A DNA stretch of 64,000 bases from Apostichopus japonicus. Lineage: Eukaryota > Echinodermata > Holothuroidea > Aspidochirotida > Stichopodidae. The position numbers and the translations under genes are program-made. Positions 37,801 to 61,100 of this stretch are shown here, in pieces. The stretch covers positions 16,002,821-16,066,820 of the forward strand of contig NC_092578.1 of assembly GCF_037975245.1 (NCBI RefSeq), read 5' to 3'. Under the pieces are notes generated by a model that worked only from the letters and a program-made list of their open reading frames with translations, was not told the origin of the DNA and did not search any database. The stretch's first letter is position 1, and the number at the start of each line of letters is the position of its first letter.

Positions 37801-39065
37801 TAAATGAGGGGTGTCTCTACATTGGATATGTGCATTATATGCAGTTACATACTGAAAGGTAAACAGCAGTTGTGTGCAGGGAGGGCCTGAAAAATCTTGG
37901 GTGTTAGGGGTCAGTCAATGGTATTTATGGATTGGATATTACAGACAGTATAGAACTCATTGCTCAATGATGATATTCACACTGGAATAATGCAGAATCA
38001 AAATCACAGAAATTAAGTTAAAAAGAGAGCCTTTTTTATTTAACAACATTCATTAATTTGCTTTAAATACAAACTAGTACTATCTCCTTCAAGCCAATTA
38101 TAATGTTATCAGATATGCTATTTTGACTAAATATGCTAGAGACAAAGAATTAGAAATAGCCGTGGCTGTGAAGCTTTCACCTTATTTTTTCTACTGCAAC
38201 TCTCTCAAAAGCATTGAGCTTACACTGAGTTATTATAGTCATCTTATTTTAACCCTCCCATCTGAGAATAATTTTGAAATGGTACAGACTTAAGGACACC
38301 GCATGGAAATACAGCGATGTTTGGAATTTAGGATCGATTATTCATAGCTTTTGACTGTTTTTTGACCGCTATTTTGTCCCGGACAGGTCTGCCCTATACG
38401 TAACTTATCGGACGGCCAGAGATGTCGGGTCATATTCGCTTGGCTAGCTTGGTCCACCCCTCACATGCTTCTTCTGGACGAACCTACCAACCATTTGGAC
38501 ATTGAGACCATCGATGCCCTGGCCGATGCCATCAATGAATTCACGGGAGGTCTTGTCTTGGTTAGCCACGACTTCAGACTAATTAATCAGGTAATTATTT
38601 ATCTTTCAACTTTTATCAGTTTCTCTCAGGTTGGGATGGAACCGAATTATGTTCTTTTAGTAGTGTGGCACAAGAGTTTTGAAGTTTGGCGATTGTTGGC
38701 GTGCGCACGACTGCAGTTTCCCTTTGGCCGTTCGACCTCAAAGATGTTGAAGAAAAATTTACAAGTCAAGTCCACAAATCTACAAGTATCTCGATGTGTG
38801 TACTCATTGGCAGGTGAATGTATTTTGTATCTGCAGTTCAACACCATAGTACCTCTCATTCAAGTTTTCGAGTTAAAAGTATTTGAAACATTGCTAATTT
38901 CTCCATCTTTTTTTCTTCATTTGTCACTTACAGGTTGCTAAGGAAATTTGGGTGTGTGAACATCAGACTCTTACAAAATGGAAGGGGAGTATTCTCTCTT
39001 ACAAGCAAGACTTGAAGAAGAAAATAATGAAGGAAAATGCAAAGGCTAGCAGCTGTGAGAGATAG
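25748..39065 (+). CDS. ABCF2: ABCF2, ABC ATPase subfamily F member 2 (12 coding exons)
   Basis: Exons: 25748-25856, 26686-26895, 27635-27823, 28399-28666, 29506-29608, 31828-31923, 33255-33374, 34559-34648, 35777-35950, 36402-36530, 38387-38590, 38934-39065. They join in frame to 607 residues; human ABCF2 has 623. There are two ABC cassettes and no membrane segments. Cassette 1: Walker A GLNGCGKST (102-110), signature FSGGW (215-219), Walker [13 protein letters not shown] with catalytic Glu 240. Cassette 2: Walker [10 protein letters not shown] (416-424), signature LSDGQ (503-507), Walker B with Glu 528. The N terminus is Lys/Asn-rich, as in the family. ABCF proteins are soluble ATPases tied to ribosome and translation functions. 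Introns 3, 6 and 10 carry tandem copies of the exon-intron boundary. The next gene, TUBG1, is convergent. Confidence 0.95.
26229..26295. repeat. Short interspersed repeat, copy 2 (ABCF2 intron 1)
   Basis: Matches 14791-14858. It is followed by a 'cctgacgttgcgatcctag' segment that also looks repetitive. Confidence 0.7.
26686..26895 (+). CDS. ABCF2: ABCF2 exon 2
   Basis: Residues 37-106, including the start of cassette 1 and most of Walker A; the intron splits the Gly codon 107 of GLNGCGKS. Acceptor gggcag|tc, donor tgtg|gtgagt, phase 1. Confidence 0.93.
26996..27281. repeat. Two-copy tandem repeat of about 135 bp (ABCF2 intron 2)
   Basis: Units starting near 27000 and 27138 share gatatctcaag, ccacattgagtacaag and attatttttggtggaggtt, and a third unit begins at about 27270. 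It does not include the exon boundary. The unit resembles dispersed intronic repeats. Confidence 0.75.
27635..27823 (+). CDS. ABCF2: ABCF2 exon 3
   Basis: Completes Walker A (KST), then the Q-loop side and a charged helix ending ELAHVEGP. Acceptor aacag|gtaaat, donor ccag|gtacgt, phase 1. The end of this exon recurs in the intron. Confidence 0.92.
27797..28060 (+). repeat. Donor-spanning tandem copies in ABCF2 intron 3
   Basis: The last 27 bases of exon 3 plus the donor recur at about 27923-27985, with ggccag|gtgagt at 27951. They recur again, more diverged, ending ggccag|gtgaga at 28050. Spacings of the GT are 127 and 99 bp. The authentic donor is gtacgt, while both copies read gtgag, a closer match to consensus. 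Confidence 0.85.
28399..28666 (+). CDS. ABCF2: ABCF2 exon 4
   Basis: Residues 170-258: helical insert, signature FSGGW, Walker [13 protein letters not shown] and catalytic Glu 240. Acceptor tcacag|ag, donor aaaaa|gtaaaa, phase 2. Confidence 0.94.
28667..29505 (+). other. ABCF2: ABCF2 intron 4
   Basis: 839 bp of AT-rich sequence with a T-run at 28688-28712. No repeat family recognised. Confidence 0.6.
29506..29608 (+). CDS. ABCF2: ABCF2 exon 5
   Basis: Encodes [19 protein letters not shown] and onward, i.e. the H-loop (VSHS) closing cassette 1. Acceptor ctgcag|c, donor atggg|gtgagt, phase 0. Confidence 0.93.
29609..31827 (+). other. ABCF2: ABCF2 intron 5
   Basis: 2.2 kb. Near 30306-30415 lies a segment like those at 34712-34820 and 41112-41215. 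All three carry 'aaaggg' or 'aaagag', a ggtggca-type word in two of them, and a gttgaaa..cc word. This suggests a degraded dispersed repeat. Poly-C at 31581-31597. Confidence 0.45.
31828..31923 (+). CDS. ABCF2: ABCF2 exon 6
   Basis: Encodes [10 protein letters not shown] through QDQITHMK, the start of the inter-cassette linker. Acceptor tttcag|ggt, donor atgaag|gtgagt, phase 0. The exon's last bases seed the array that follows. Confidence 0.93.
31910..33035 (+). repeat. Minisatellite of exon-6-end/donor units (ABCF2 intron 6)
   Basis: Units of about 30-36 bp repeat the word cacacatg.aggtgagtgg with variable g.atcaggtacac spacers. The word is the end of exon 6 plus its GT donor. One unit, near 32136-32174, keeps a longer exon copy beginning cagtgggagcaagatc. 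Units decay with distance; beyond about 32700 only scattered 'tcacacat' and 'ggatca' words remain. A SINE splits the array. Confidence 0.85.
32305..32540 (-). mobile_element. tRNA-headed SINE, copy 1
   Basis: On the minus strand the element begins with a tRNA-like head (gttagctcatgagataacgc; box B-like gagttcgaggcac). It continues through a 150-bp body to ggaggatctaaaatacata. The same body occurs at 44728-44972 with about one difference in ten, judged by eye. It is inserted within the intron 6 minisatellite. Confidence 0.8.
33255..33374 (+). CDS. ABCF2: ABCF2 exon 7
   Basis: Encodes [20 protein letters not shown] and onward, the conserved linker between cassettes. Acceptor acacag|acc, donor gacaag|gtgagc, phase 0. 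Confidence 0.94.
33828..34352. mobile_element. hAT-like element in ABCF2 intron 7
   Basis: Ends cagtggcgtagctagg and ctacctacgccactg are inverted. The flanks tagaaatg (33820-33827) and tagaaata (34353-34360) match at 7 of 8 positions. Poly-G runs lie at 33842-33849 and 34205-34218. No transposase is visible in 525 bp. Similar 'ggcgta' ends link it to the other hAT-like elements in this window. Confidence 0.75.
34559..34648 (+). CDS. ABCF2: ABCF2 exon 8
   Basis: Encodes [10 protein letters not shown] through [15 protein letters not shown], the lead-in to cassette 2. Acceptor ttgcag|acc, donor gacaag|gtgagt, phase 0. Confidence 0.93.
34649..35776 (+). other. ABCF2: ABCF2 intron 8
   Basis: 1.1 kb, strongly AT-rich at 35075-35290, with a G-run at 35046-35057. 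No defined element. Confidence 0.5.
35777..35950 (+). CDS. ABCF2: ABCF2 exon 9
   Basis: Cassette 2 Walker [10 protein letters not shown] at residues 416-424, then GELVPTDG and IGRYHQ. Acceptor tcgcag|cct, donor caccag|gtaagc, phase 0. Confidence 0.95.
36402..36530 (+). CDS. ABCF2: ABCF2 exon 10
   Basis: Encodes [18 protein letters not shown] through [10 protein letters not shown]. Acceptor cttcag|cat, donor caacag|gtgagt, phase 0. Its last bases are the seed of the 103-bp array. Confidence 0.94.
36508..37820 (+). repeat. 103-bp tandem array carrying exon 10 end and donor (ABCF2 intron 10)
   Basis: Thirteen GT donors, the authentic one at 36531 and copies at 36634, 36737, 36840, 36943, 37046, 37149, 37252, 37355, 37458, 37561, 37664 and 37767, are spaced exactly 103 bp apart. 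Each unit has about 25-30 bases equal to the exon 10 end (gactgacgggtaaacaacag) and about 73 bases of intron. Units are nearly identical, with a recurring variant cluster (atgggtgtgaggag versus cttggccgtgagggg). Minus-strand open frames across the array are by-products of the repetition, not genes. Confidence 0.97.
38387..38590 (+). CDS. ABCF2: ABCF2 exon 11
   Basis: Cassette 2 signature LSDGQ (503-507), Walker [13 protein letters not shown] with Glu 528, and H-loop VSHD. Acceptor ggacag|gtc, donor aatcag|gtaatt, phase 0. Confidence 0.95.
38934..39065 (+). CDS. ABCF2: ABCF2 exon 12 and stop
   Basis: Encodes [18 protein letters not shown] and a lysine-rich tail ending ASSCER before TAG. The tail differs from the vertebrate end, as is usual for this family. 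Acceptor ttacag|gtt. Confidence 0.93.
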   Translation, partial: VAKEIWVCEHQTLTKWKGSILSYKQDLKKKIMKENAKASSCER

Positions 39066-42000
39066 AGAGCGCAACAGAAACACAAGAGCAATCGTTAAGG
39101 AAAGCCAAGAGTTGACTTTTATGGGTCCTCCTAATATCTGATCTGGAAATACTTTGATCAGATCTTGAAGTAGTCAAGATGGGTAAAAGGTAAAGGCTAG
39201 ACCAGGTAGAGGGTGCCATAGTTGTTTGATCGATGGTAATGGATTAGTTATCAGTTGAACCAGATGTGTTATTAATTAAATCACATGATATATTTTGCTA
39301 GATGTCTTTATCATGTACAATGTTGGTTCGAAATTTTCTCTGCTTAAACAGACGAGATGCGACTTATATGTCATGAAGTATGTGTGTTGTGTGTGACTTT
39401 AGGTTGCTGCGATTAGGGGGGAGGGGAGGGTATTTTACTAAAATATTCTTTGATATTTCTTTCAACGTTGGTCTGTATTCATTAATTGCATACTTCCAGT
39501 TGTCACTAATAGCGGTAACAATCACATGTGTGTTTTGTAAAGCTGTTAGAAGCTGTAGAATCCTTCTGTTATTTGTGCAGCTTTTCAATGTGTTTCAGGA
39601 TATGCAGACGTCCGGAATACAGGTTGAATTTATCCCCAAAAAATTACAATTCATTCACAATTTAACACGATAAAAGTGTTATGGAAATTTAGAGTATAAT
39701 TCAATATGTAAAAGCTAGTAGAAAAGCATTTGTTTCAAGTGGATCGGACAGTGGTGAAGTTGGTCAAATTTGGGCCTTTTTTTTCTTAAATTTTACAAAC
39801 AAAACAAAACAAATTTTACCACCTGTTTGTGGCTCAGAGATTTGTGCACTTAAAAACCTGAATATTATTTATGGTCGAGGAAGGAAAATGACGCCCCAGT
39901 GTGCTTAACATTTATGATTTTTTCTCCGTTTAGCTTTTGTTCATGTAAAGTTAGCAATTACATTATCACATGTTTTTGTCAATGTTATCACATGTTTTGT
40001 CAATTTATTTACTTAATACTCAAGATCATTTTATGTCTTGAAATGGATTTGTGGACTACATGTGCATGGAAACTTGGAAATTCTGGGGTTTTTTTTTAGT
40101 CTCTATGGGTGTTTGTTTCACTTGTGTCTAGGTAGAGAACTGGTACCAACATTTCTTAATTCTGGGGTTATAGGCATTAAGTCGGAGGTGGGTGTGGAGG
40201 AGGTGGTGGGAGGGGAAGAAGAGGTGTAAAATGAAGTTACACATATTGAATGAGTCCTTGTACTGGTTTCAACGATTTTCCATTTCGAAGGAACTTTGTA
40301 AAAGGGAGTTATGGCGTAAACTTTACACCCATAATTGGCACAGTCACCCCTTTCATTTGCACATGGATGGTGTAGGTTGAGGACCCAGAAGGGGGGGGGG
40401 AGGGTTTATGGTATTTCTCTACTTATGCCTATGTCTGTTTTGTTTTTTGTCATTTCTGTGATCATGGAGTGACAGATCGCATGTGTTGGAATCCATCTTC
40501 TGTTCTTTACACCTTGTAACCACTGTTGTGTAGGTATCTCCACGTGTATTATGAACTGCTGTTCAACATACGATAAGACATCACTAATATAAAAGACCTT
40601 TGGAAATGTTGAAAAGAAATTTCCATCACACACCAATGACCTGTCACCATTAGTTAGGTAACACAGTGCAATTTTTGTATGTATTTATGTTGCTATGGTA
40701 ACTAGGACATGTTTTCATTGAAACTGATCTTTTGAGATATTATTTAACCGTTTCCATTGAGCCGACAGTATTTGTCATTTTCACATGCGGTCAAAATTAA
40801 AATAGAATTTTTTTTTTTAAATTATGTTTCCCTTAATAGGAGATAATAATCATGTCTTGCAAAGCTCATATTTGTCATGTATTTTTTCTTGTGGTTCATT
40901 TTTTATGAGTATGATTTCTTTGAAGGGTTTAAACCTTATAGAAGTCAAAGAATCCCTGGTATAATAGAAGTTGGTAACAGCAGATCATTGGTTACACTGA
41001 AATACAATGACCTGTTTCATAGGAGCTTGGAAATACCACATGATTTGGAACTCTTTGATATTTTTGGTACAAATTAAAGATAGAGTAATTAAAAATTAAA
41101 TTTCGGTACATATTAAAGGGACATTTGTGACAGACGATGTAAAACTTCTATTGAAGAGAAAAAGATGCCATACTGATAGTTGAAAAACCCCCGTCTCAAT
41201 ATTTCAAAATGCTATGAGGATGTGGTAACGATCTAAAGATGCCCAAAATTTTGCAGTAATTTTGCTAAGGCAATCAACAACAGCCACCAGAAATATTTTG
41301 TCTAAAATGTCCAGTCTAGGCAGAACATAATTTTAGCATTCTATATTTATCCTTAATTTTAACTCTTGGTCTTTTCTCTTCAATAATATTTTAAACTTTT
41401 GACTTAAAGAGCAGCCCAAAAAAAAATTACTAATCTTGAAGGAATCACATTTCCTGAATCCAACAGAAATAAATTTATGCTTGACACTAAAAGAAGGAAC
41501 ACAAAACTGTTTACTGCCGATGCAAAAGATCTTTGATCTATTTCGAGCGATAATATTATAAAATACTTTAATTATTAATTACAAGCAACAAAGAACCAAG
41601 CAACTGGTATCAGAAAATGGAGAACAACATTGTCTGGCTTAGAAAATTGAAATAATGAAACTTGGTAATTTTAACTATAAATATGATAAATGAATAACCA
41701 AGTCTGTAGAGTTTTGGTGATCAGCAAGTTGTGTCACAAGTGGTGACTCCAATATCACCATTTTTTTCCAAACTAAATCACTCAACAAATTTGTAGCCAT
41801 CCCTCCAAAACCACTTTTCAGTGGTGGGACTGAAATTGTGATCCATACATCCAAATCTTCCCCTAAGTAAAAAAGTTAAACATTATTTTGGTGTCTCTCT
41901 CACAAACAAAAAAACTCAAGAAGATTTGATGTTTCTGCAACCCTTAGCAATTGTACACAGAATGATATTTGTCATGTTCAAACTTAATATATCTTGTTAC

Positions 42001-44455
42001 CTTTTTAATTGCCATAGACTATGTCTTACTTATTCACAGAGTGGTCCCTGACGCCACTTCACCTATTAAAAGTTTGGAACCCTAGAATACATAACAGAGG
42101 TTCTTAATTTTCTAAGATGGCCAGAAAGAACCAAAAATTTGAACTTTATCTAGATTTGAGCAATGTGCAGGGGTAGGCTGTCTTGAGTGCTCAAGCTTAA
42201 CGGCCTAATTTAAGTGGTAAGGGCGCAAATTTCCCACAAGTGCAAGATTTTTTGGGACGATGTTCTGTATGGGACAGATCTAATCCTTTCACGGGCAGAT
42301 TTGGCCGCATACTGTGTATTGAGAACTAGGTCTAAATCAACCCCTGTACAAGCGAAACCATGGACACTTTCTTCAATAGCTTGCCCATATCTTCAAAATA
42401 TTTCCCTTTATACCATGAAAGGTCAATTCTCTCTAAACTCCCTAAATCAGAATATATATGAAACTTTATAAGAACTTTGTTATGAACAAACTTCTGAAGC
42501 ACTCATGACTACATTCATTGTACATTCTACAGTAAAACCATCACTTCCAAACCTACCCACTGTATATGGTGGAACTTACTCATCAATAAAGAACAAGAAA
42601 TAATGACTTTGAAGGATGAAAGTCATTTTTAACTATGTTCTTTTTTAATTTTCCAATGATTTGAATCTGTGAAAAGGAAAGAACTTGTAAGAAAGCATCG
42701 AAGTTAATAAAAAAAGATGACACATTTACACCTCACTTGGAATAAATATTATCACAGCCTTTACCAAAGATTATTTGTTTAAAGGCATTGAAGACTCGCG
42801 CACAAAGAAACGTCTCATGCCGGTAATCTGACATAGTTTCGAATGAGGTGTAACAGAAGTGTTAGACACCACCATCGATCCCAGCAAAAAAAAACACACA
42901 GCTTTCTACCTTGGGTAATTAGACACTAGTGCACAGTCAATACATGCAGATATGGTCAATACCCACAGCACAGTGTACAAAGCAGCAATGGACATCTCAG
43001 GTCTAGATGAAAGATAACAAGGTATCACGTTTCATTACTGTCTGCATTTTGTAGCGACAAGAAAAAAACTTCACTTGCAAGCAACGGAAAGTTAACTTTT
43101 TAGACGACCGCACGCAGTTTGGGGCGAGTGTTCAATGCCATTAAAAACCAATTGCAGCTTATTTTACCTACCCACTCTGGGTGGGTATCTGGTCTAAACT
43201 TTAATTTTTATTTACATCAATGTTATTTACATATGAATGGAAGGTACCTTCCTTAAAGTTATATACAAATATTCACACAAGACCATCAAACAACTCCCTC
43301 TTAATTGCCCAAGACTGTTGAAGAAGAAAAAAAAAAATCCCAAAACAGGAGAAATATTACAGCAGGCACTGCTCCATTCTAGTTGTAATGTTCTGTGGTT
43401 ATAAGAAGGCAATGGGTAATTTCCTAACCCCCGTTACCATGGCTGGTTTCCTCGGGCTAATCTGGACGAGATCCACGCCATTCCGGAATGAAATTGAAGC
43501 CTTCCTCGTGACCCTGTGAAGTTGTCCGCTTCCAGGGGAGTACTGTGTAGTTATATCAGCTTTCTCACCTTAATGGTTTAAGCTTTAGTACTTTGTTTGG
43601 ATGCCTAAGTGATAAAGAAGACAAAATCAAAACAAATCTTGAAAGGTTTCCTGGGAATCAAAACAGTAAAAGACAGCAAAGACCTAGAATATTTGTTTGC
43701 TTCTTCTGAAATATACAATTGGAGTATTCCCCCCCCCCCCTTCATTTTTCACCATTGAAAAACCCATTTTAAATGTAAGTGGTCTGTGCATTTACATAAA
43801 GTGTGGAGTTACAACAGCATTCAAAATCAATTTGACTTTTCAAAATATCAGTGGCTCAAGTTATTTGCCATTCAGTAGAGCGTCACAAATTTCTCAGTCC
43901 ATTTTTTCTGTATTCTTTCGTCGCCTGCAAAGCCTGATTACAAAAACTGGTGTTAAATATCACTTTGGTGTCCTGAACTACTTTGGAAGGAAAGTAAAGT
44001 ATGCTACTTGGGGTAAATTTTTCTATGTCTTTGGCTTCTGTCTGAGATCTTGTTGATAAGGTTTCCTAATGTAAATCACATGTATGGCCATCCAAAGCTA
44101 AATGGGGAGTTTGTGTGTTCCATTCTGATCATTCTAAGGTACTCAAAAGGTTTTCCAGGACCCCCCCACCAAGGTAGGAGGAATCACGAAATCCTCACAA
44201 ACTTCATTCTAGTTTACTGTACATGCCAAACACTCGTACACCCACCCGCCCACCCCCCCTCACCATACTTATTCTCTTCTTACCTTCCATGTACCCCATG
44301 TGATAAACTCTGCCCTGCTAGACCCCCTCACCCCTCTGTCCTTACCTCCTGAGTGCCCCATGTTATGTAGTCTGCCTTGGTTCATGCCAAGCACTCCCAC
44401 ACACCCCCCCACCACCCCACCCATTCTCTTCTTACCTTCCATGTACTCCATGTGA
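39066..44455. other. Convergent intergenic region and 3' UTRs
   Basis: Holds the 3' ends of ABCF2 (plus) and TUBG1 (minus). Candidate plus-strand AATAAA signals are at 41468-41473 and 42585-42590. A candidate minus-strand signal (TTTATT on the plus strand) is at 43207-43212. G-runs at 39416-39428 and 40390-40402, C-run at 43730-43740. No other gene is recognised. Confidence 0.45.
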
Positions 44456-56591
<12,136 letters not shown>

Positions 56592-58095
56592 TTTGATAAC
56601 TTCACCCACAAATGGTAGTATTTACTAAGGACGCAAACCAGGAAACCTTCTACTTCTCCGCGACACCTTCAGACTGTTTACTAACACAGGATAGACCAGA
56701 TTATTCACTGTGTATGAGTTTCGGAAAAGGCGGCAATGAAACTGATGGCGCTAACACACATCATTCGACTGCCTCTCCAACAAAACTTTCTATTGCCATC
56801 TGTATGGATGCGATGCACAGGCAACCAGCGCTTGTCAAATACACAGACGGATCCAGGATTTTGTTAAAGGGAGAGAAGAGGCCAGGTCTTTGAAGTAGAC
56901 TTCGTTGTAATGGGGTCAGATGATATCCTTCCATAGAAGACAATTGGTCCCTTTTGAGGCATATTGGTTATTTAGACTATAAATTCGGTCAAACTACAAC
57001 ACTGTGCTAATATATTTGAATGTTTGTGCTAGGTTTGAAGGAGGGGATGCCATGGTGTACCCATGGGTCCATACACGCAATGCTACTTGTTCCGATACAA
57101 TCAAACAATCCTTTCACTCCAAGAACAGCTATTTACCATTTCCACAAGTCAGTATGACAGATGTTTACAATTCTCAAAATCTGCACTATCAGATAATTGC
57201 CAAAACCATGGGATCATCAACTTGTTAGTGAATAGGACACGGACCTATATTAATATACATCAGTTCAGTGAAACATGGGAAAAAGTATTTCTTATCAAGA
57301 CCCCTGTCAACTTACTAGGAATGTACTGAATAGCAGAGGTCTCTGCAAAAAATGGAGAGGCTATTCAAGATTTTTTTCTTTTCTTTAAATTATTCCAGTG
57401 GGATACTCCTGTAGAAAAAACTGTCATGTCCATTCAAAGTACTAATCGTTTTTCTCAGGTGGTACCTAGAGCATGCTTTGGAACAGCAAACAGTAATTCA
57501 GAGCTTTTTCTCATACTAAATGGAAGGGTGGTGGGGCCTCAATAGAAAGACTTGACAATTTTCATGGAAAGGAGACATGACGGTCTTGACAAGTAGGTAA
57601 GAAACTAAGGCAGTTGGAATGCCCTCCCAGGAATGATAACTTTGAAAAAAGCATACATAGCATAAAGTAACAATTTGACCACCCATAGCATTTGTATCCT
57701 TGCTCCAAAATTGTCATTTGCTACAAACATTCCCTTCTATCATTTTCATAAACTTCAACTTATGAGCTGTACTGCACTCCTTGGATGTTCCAGTTTCCTC
57801 ACAGACATGAAACAATTCATGCACATTTTCATCATTTGGTTATATAATATCCACCAATATGCTATTCAGTAGGGTAGGCATCTACCAATCTACAAGGTTA
57901 ACCAATCATGAAAGGTCACATGCTTTCATTTATATAAAGAAGAACAACAAATAAAATACACCAAACACATAAATTGAGTTTCACTAAATGTGATTTTTTT
58001 TATTTTCTTTCTTTTAATTTACAACCACTTTCTGGCCTGGTCTGCTGTTAATTCAACAGACATGTGTGTAGTTGGACCTAGAGAGAATCCACTGA
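56592..58095. other. TUBG1 upstream region and RPL27 3' end
   Basis: Holds the TUBG1 promoter and 5' UTR on the minus strand and the RPL27 3' UTR; a plus-strand TTTATT (minus AATAAA) lies at 57999-58004. A 93-codon plus-strand frame at 56612-56893 has no recognisable domain and sits over the TUBG1 5' side, so it is not called. Confidence 0.5.
57999..58004 (-). promoter_or_regulatory. RPL27: Candidate RPL27 polyadenylation signal
   Basis: AATAAA on the minus strand, about 92 nt past the RPL27 stop. Confidence 0.5.
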
Positions 58096-58144
58096 CTAGA
58101 ACTTCAGCTTGGTGAAGAACCATTTGTTTTTGCCAGTCTTGTAT
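58096..58144 (-). CDS. RPL27: RPL27 last exon
   Basis: Encodes the end [15 protein letters not shown] and TAG after a split Arg codon. Acceptor aacag|atac. Confidence 0.95.
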
Positions 58145-61100
58145 CTGTTGATGAAACAAAAAGGAAATATGTCAACTCAGCTATTCTGACTATATGAAGC
58201 AACATTTAACACAAATTCACCAATATCCTGTATTTGTACCAACCGTGCTGAATAGTGATCACAATAACGATTACGAATAATCAAACTGAACACTTTTCTT
58301 AGGTTATTTTCTCCTGAGTAAATGTTAATTGGCAAGAAATTAGAAACTCTATTCATAATTCAGTCTTGTGTTGAGTTATACTCAGGTATGTTTTTGTTGA
58401 CCAAATACAAACAAGTTGCTTCAATTTGAGAGATAGGACGTCAAGTTTAATATGTTGAATTGTTCCATTACTACCTTCACCAGTTACTAGAAACAAAAGG
58501 GTTCATCAAAAAATAAAACAAAGAAGAAATGAATTCAGGAGGAAAGAACAAAGACATCCGATGAATGTTACTCAACAGACCATTGCAGAGAGATTTGCAG
58601 CACTCCCTTTTGGACAAAACCAAACTTGCCCTGATAACAGATTTCAGTCTTTTTAGTGTAATGGCATTAAATCTGCCAAAGGAATGTAATTGTATCTGGC
58701 AACACAGATGATAAATCACTGCTCATGTAAACTTTCAACCTTCCATTATCAGAGTAGCCTCCTTTCTACAGTTACATGAGCTTGTATTCTAAGTTACCCC
58801 ACCTTATAGACAAACCACTCTCTGACCTGTTCGTGCCCCAGACTAACCCTTTTCTAAGCCCCAAGTTACCAGAAAATACTAGTGCCCTAACCTCTTTCCC
58901 ACAAGTTGTCAAAGAAATAGACAGGTGTCTGAGAATGTCAAACAATCCTACCTCTACCAGTATATAATTCAAATTTTGACAATTTGCATAGCAACTTGGA
59001 ATTTTCATGAGGTTTACGGGAAATGATGAAGACCACAAAGATTCTGGTATGCAATCATTACTACACAGAAATTTATGTCAGACGTCTTGTGATTTTTCTA
59101 CGCAATATCACAAAAATTATTCCCAGAGTCTATCGACAGGAGATGCTTTCTTGAATTTCTATCACTCAAGGACAAATAAGTTGGACTAACTGGAAATCAA
59201 ACTGGGAAACGAGGACGAAACTGCGATAATGGATTTACGTGACAGGCGCAAAATTACATATCAGCCGCTTGCTGTTCCCACAGGCAATGGGTCCTACTTG
59301 AAATTTTTGGCTTGCTTAATGTCAGTTCATTTGAAATTTGTAAATGCTCATCACCTGTCTTGGAATTTAGCTTTAACTTCCTTCTTGGCCTTCTTTTTTA
59401 GTGTGGGTTCTCTGAACACATCCTTGTTTACAACCTGCTTGTCGATGCTGACATCAACAGAGTACCTGAGAATGAACAGTAATACCAGTGAGCACAAAAC
59501 TATTAAAAATCTTGAAGGAAAAAAAACAAAAACAAAAATATGAACAAAATTGACATAAATTTCAAACTTCAAAATATGGAAACTATGGTTTGGTTATCTG
59601 TACTCATTAATATTTTCCAAATAAACTCATTACTTTAATAATTTCATTCAGGGCATTCCAGATAGTCTAAGACAAATATATACTTCAATTGTGATCTCTT
59701 AACATTCTCAGAACATTACGGCACATCACAGTACTTCACATATACAGTACTTCATATATATATCACTTCTGTGAGACGAAACTATTCACCCCAAAAAACA
59801 AATTCCATCAAGACTGACATGGATTCTCATTTTCGCCTCTCTTCTAGGACACAACATGTATCCCTGGACTTGCCCAATTTGCAAAATCCTATATAAGCTT
59901 TTCTTCTTCCAACCTTGGCTCAGGGTTTGCATTAGAAGCGCGAATGCATGAATCAAGCAATTCACCGCACCGTTACTGGCGAATAACGGCCTCCACTAAG
60001 CAATTTCAGTATCAGCAACAATAACCGAAACTCCATAGAATATACAGAAATAACATGTGCTAGAAAAGTGTTGATCTAAATTAAAAATATATTGATCAAA
60101 CCTCAAGGAAAAACTTAGTCTTATTCATTCATATCATCAATAACGTAAATGTCTCGTATCTTCACTGCTTTCCTATGCATACAACCCCAGCGCTGTATAA
60201 GTCAAGCCTAGCACTACACCTAGACGTCTGCTGGCTGCTAATCATGTTGCATCACTCGCGATGAATGACCCAGGTCTGCAATTCTGCATGACCTTTACAA
60301 TTTAACTTCATATGCCAGTCATCTTATCTAACTACTCCACTCATGACGATGCATAAACAAAGTTTAAGTGTTCGAGAAATGTACGGAGCGACTGCGTGGT
60401 TAACCTGAACGCCTTAGCCTAAGTATATCGTCAGCTGTTCTGTAACGTTTAAAGTTGTAAATTGTAACTGTCGTCTGCATGTTTGTAGTACTTGTTTCAC
60501 AAAAATCCATGGGTTTTTCATCAGTGTACATTCTGAGATGCATAAAAAAGTCAAATCTTTTTCATTTTTTAATCGGACTACCAACGATGAAGAGAAGTCT
60601 AGTTCTGAAGAAGATAGGGTTGCACACGAAGATGCAAATGTGCCTAGGCCTATGAGTAATAGTTTTGTCAAATACCTGGGCATATAATGCCGAACAAACG
60701 AAGCCTAAGCTTAAAAGGAAGAGTTCAAGTTTGTGCACCAATTTAGTCTTGGGAAAATTTGCATATTGACATTTTAAAGTTTAACCTGCAAAAAGATGTC
60801 GTTTGATGTATTAACAACTTGATTGTCAGGCTATGGATCTCTAACTGTACATGGATTTACTTTTGAGCCTGACCTTGATTATAAATAGTTAAAAAGTTCA
60901 TTCTTATACACAATTACACATATATTTGAATCCTGATACATCTCTTAGTTTGGTTAGATTTATGAGAGTATATATTCTATTCTTATCGTATTATTGTGTC
61001 TGAAATAGAGTACAGTGTTTGATATTACTACAAAAAGTAAACTCTATAGTCAGTGTTTTTTTTTTCTTTTCCCATGTACATGGATATGTTATGAAACCTC

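Noticed and set aside
36469..37835. Series of minus-strand open frames of about 65 codons
   Set aside because: They are the reverse reading of the 103-bp array in ABCF2 intron 10; identical frames repeat because the DNA repeats.
44269..44451. Extra TUBG1-like minus-strand frame
   Set aside because: Contains a copied exon-end segment (ITWGT-like) within the donor array; not an independent gene.
56612..56893. Plus-strand 93-codon frame
   Set aside because: Sits over the TUBG1 5' flank on the opposite strand and shows no family pattern.
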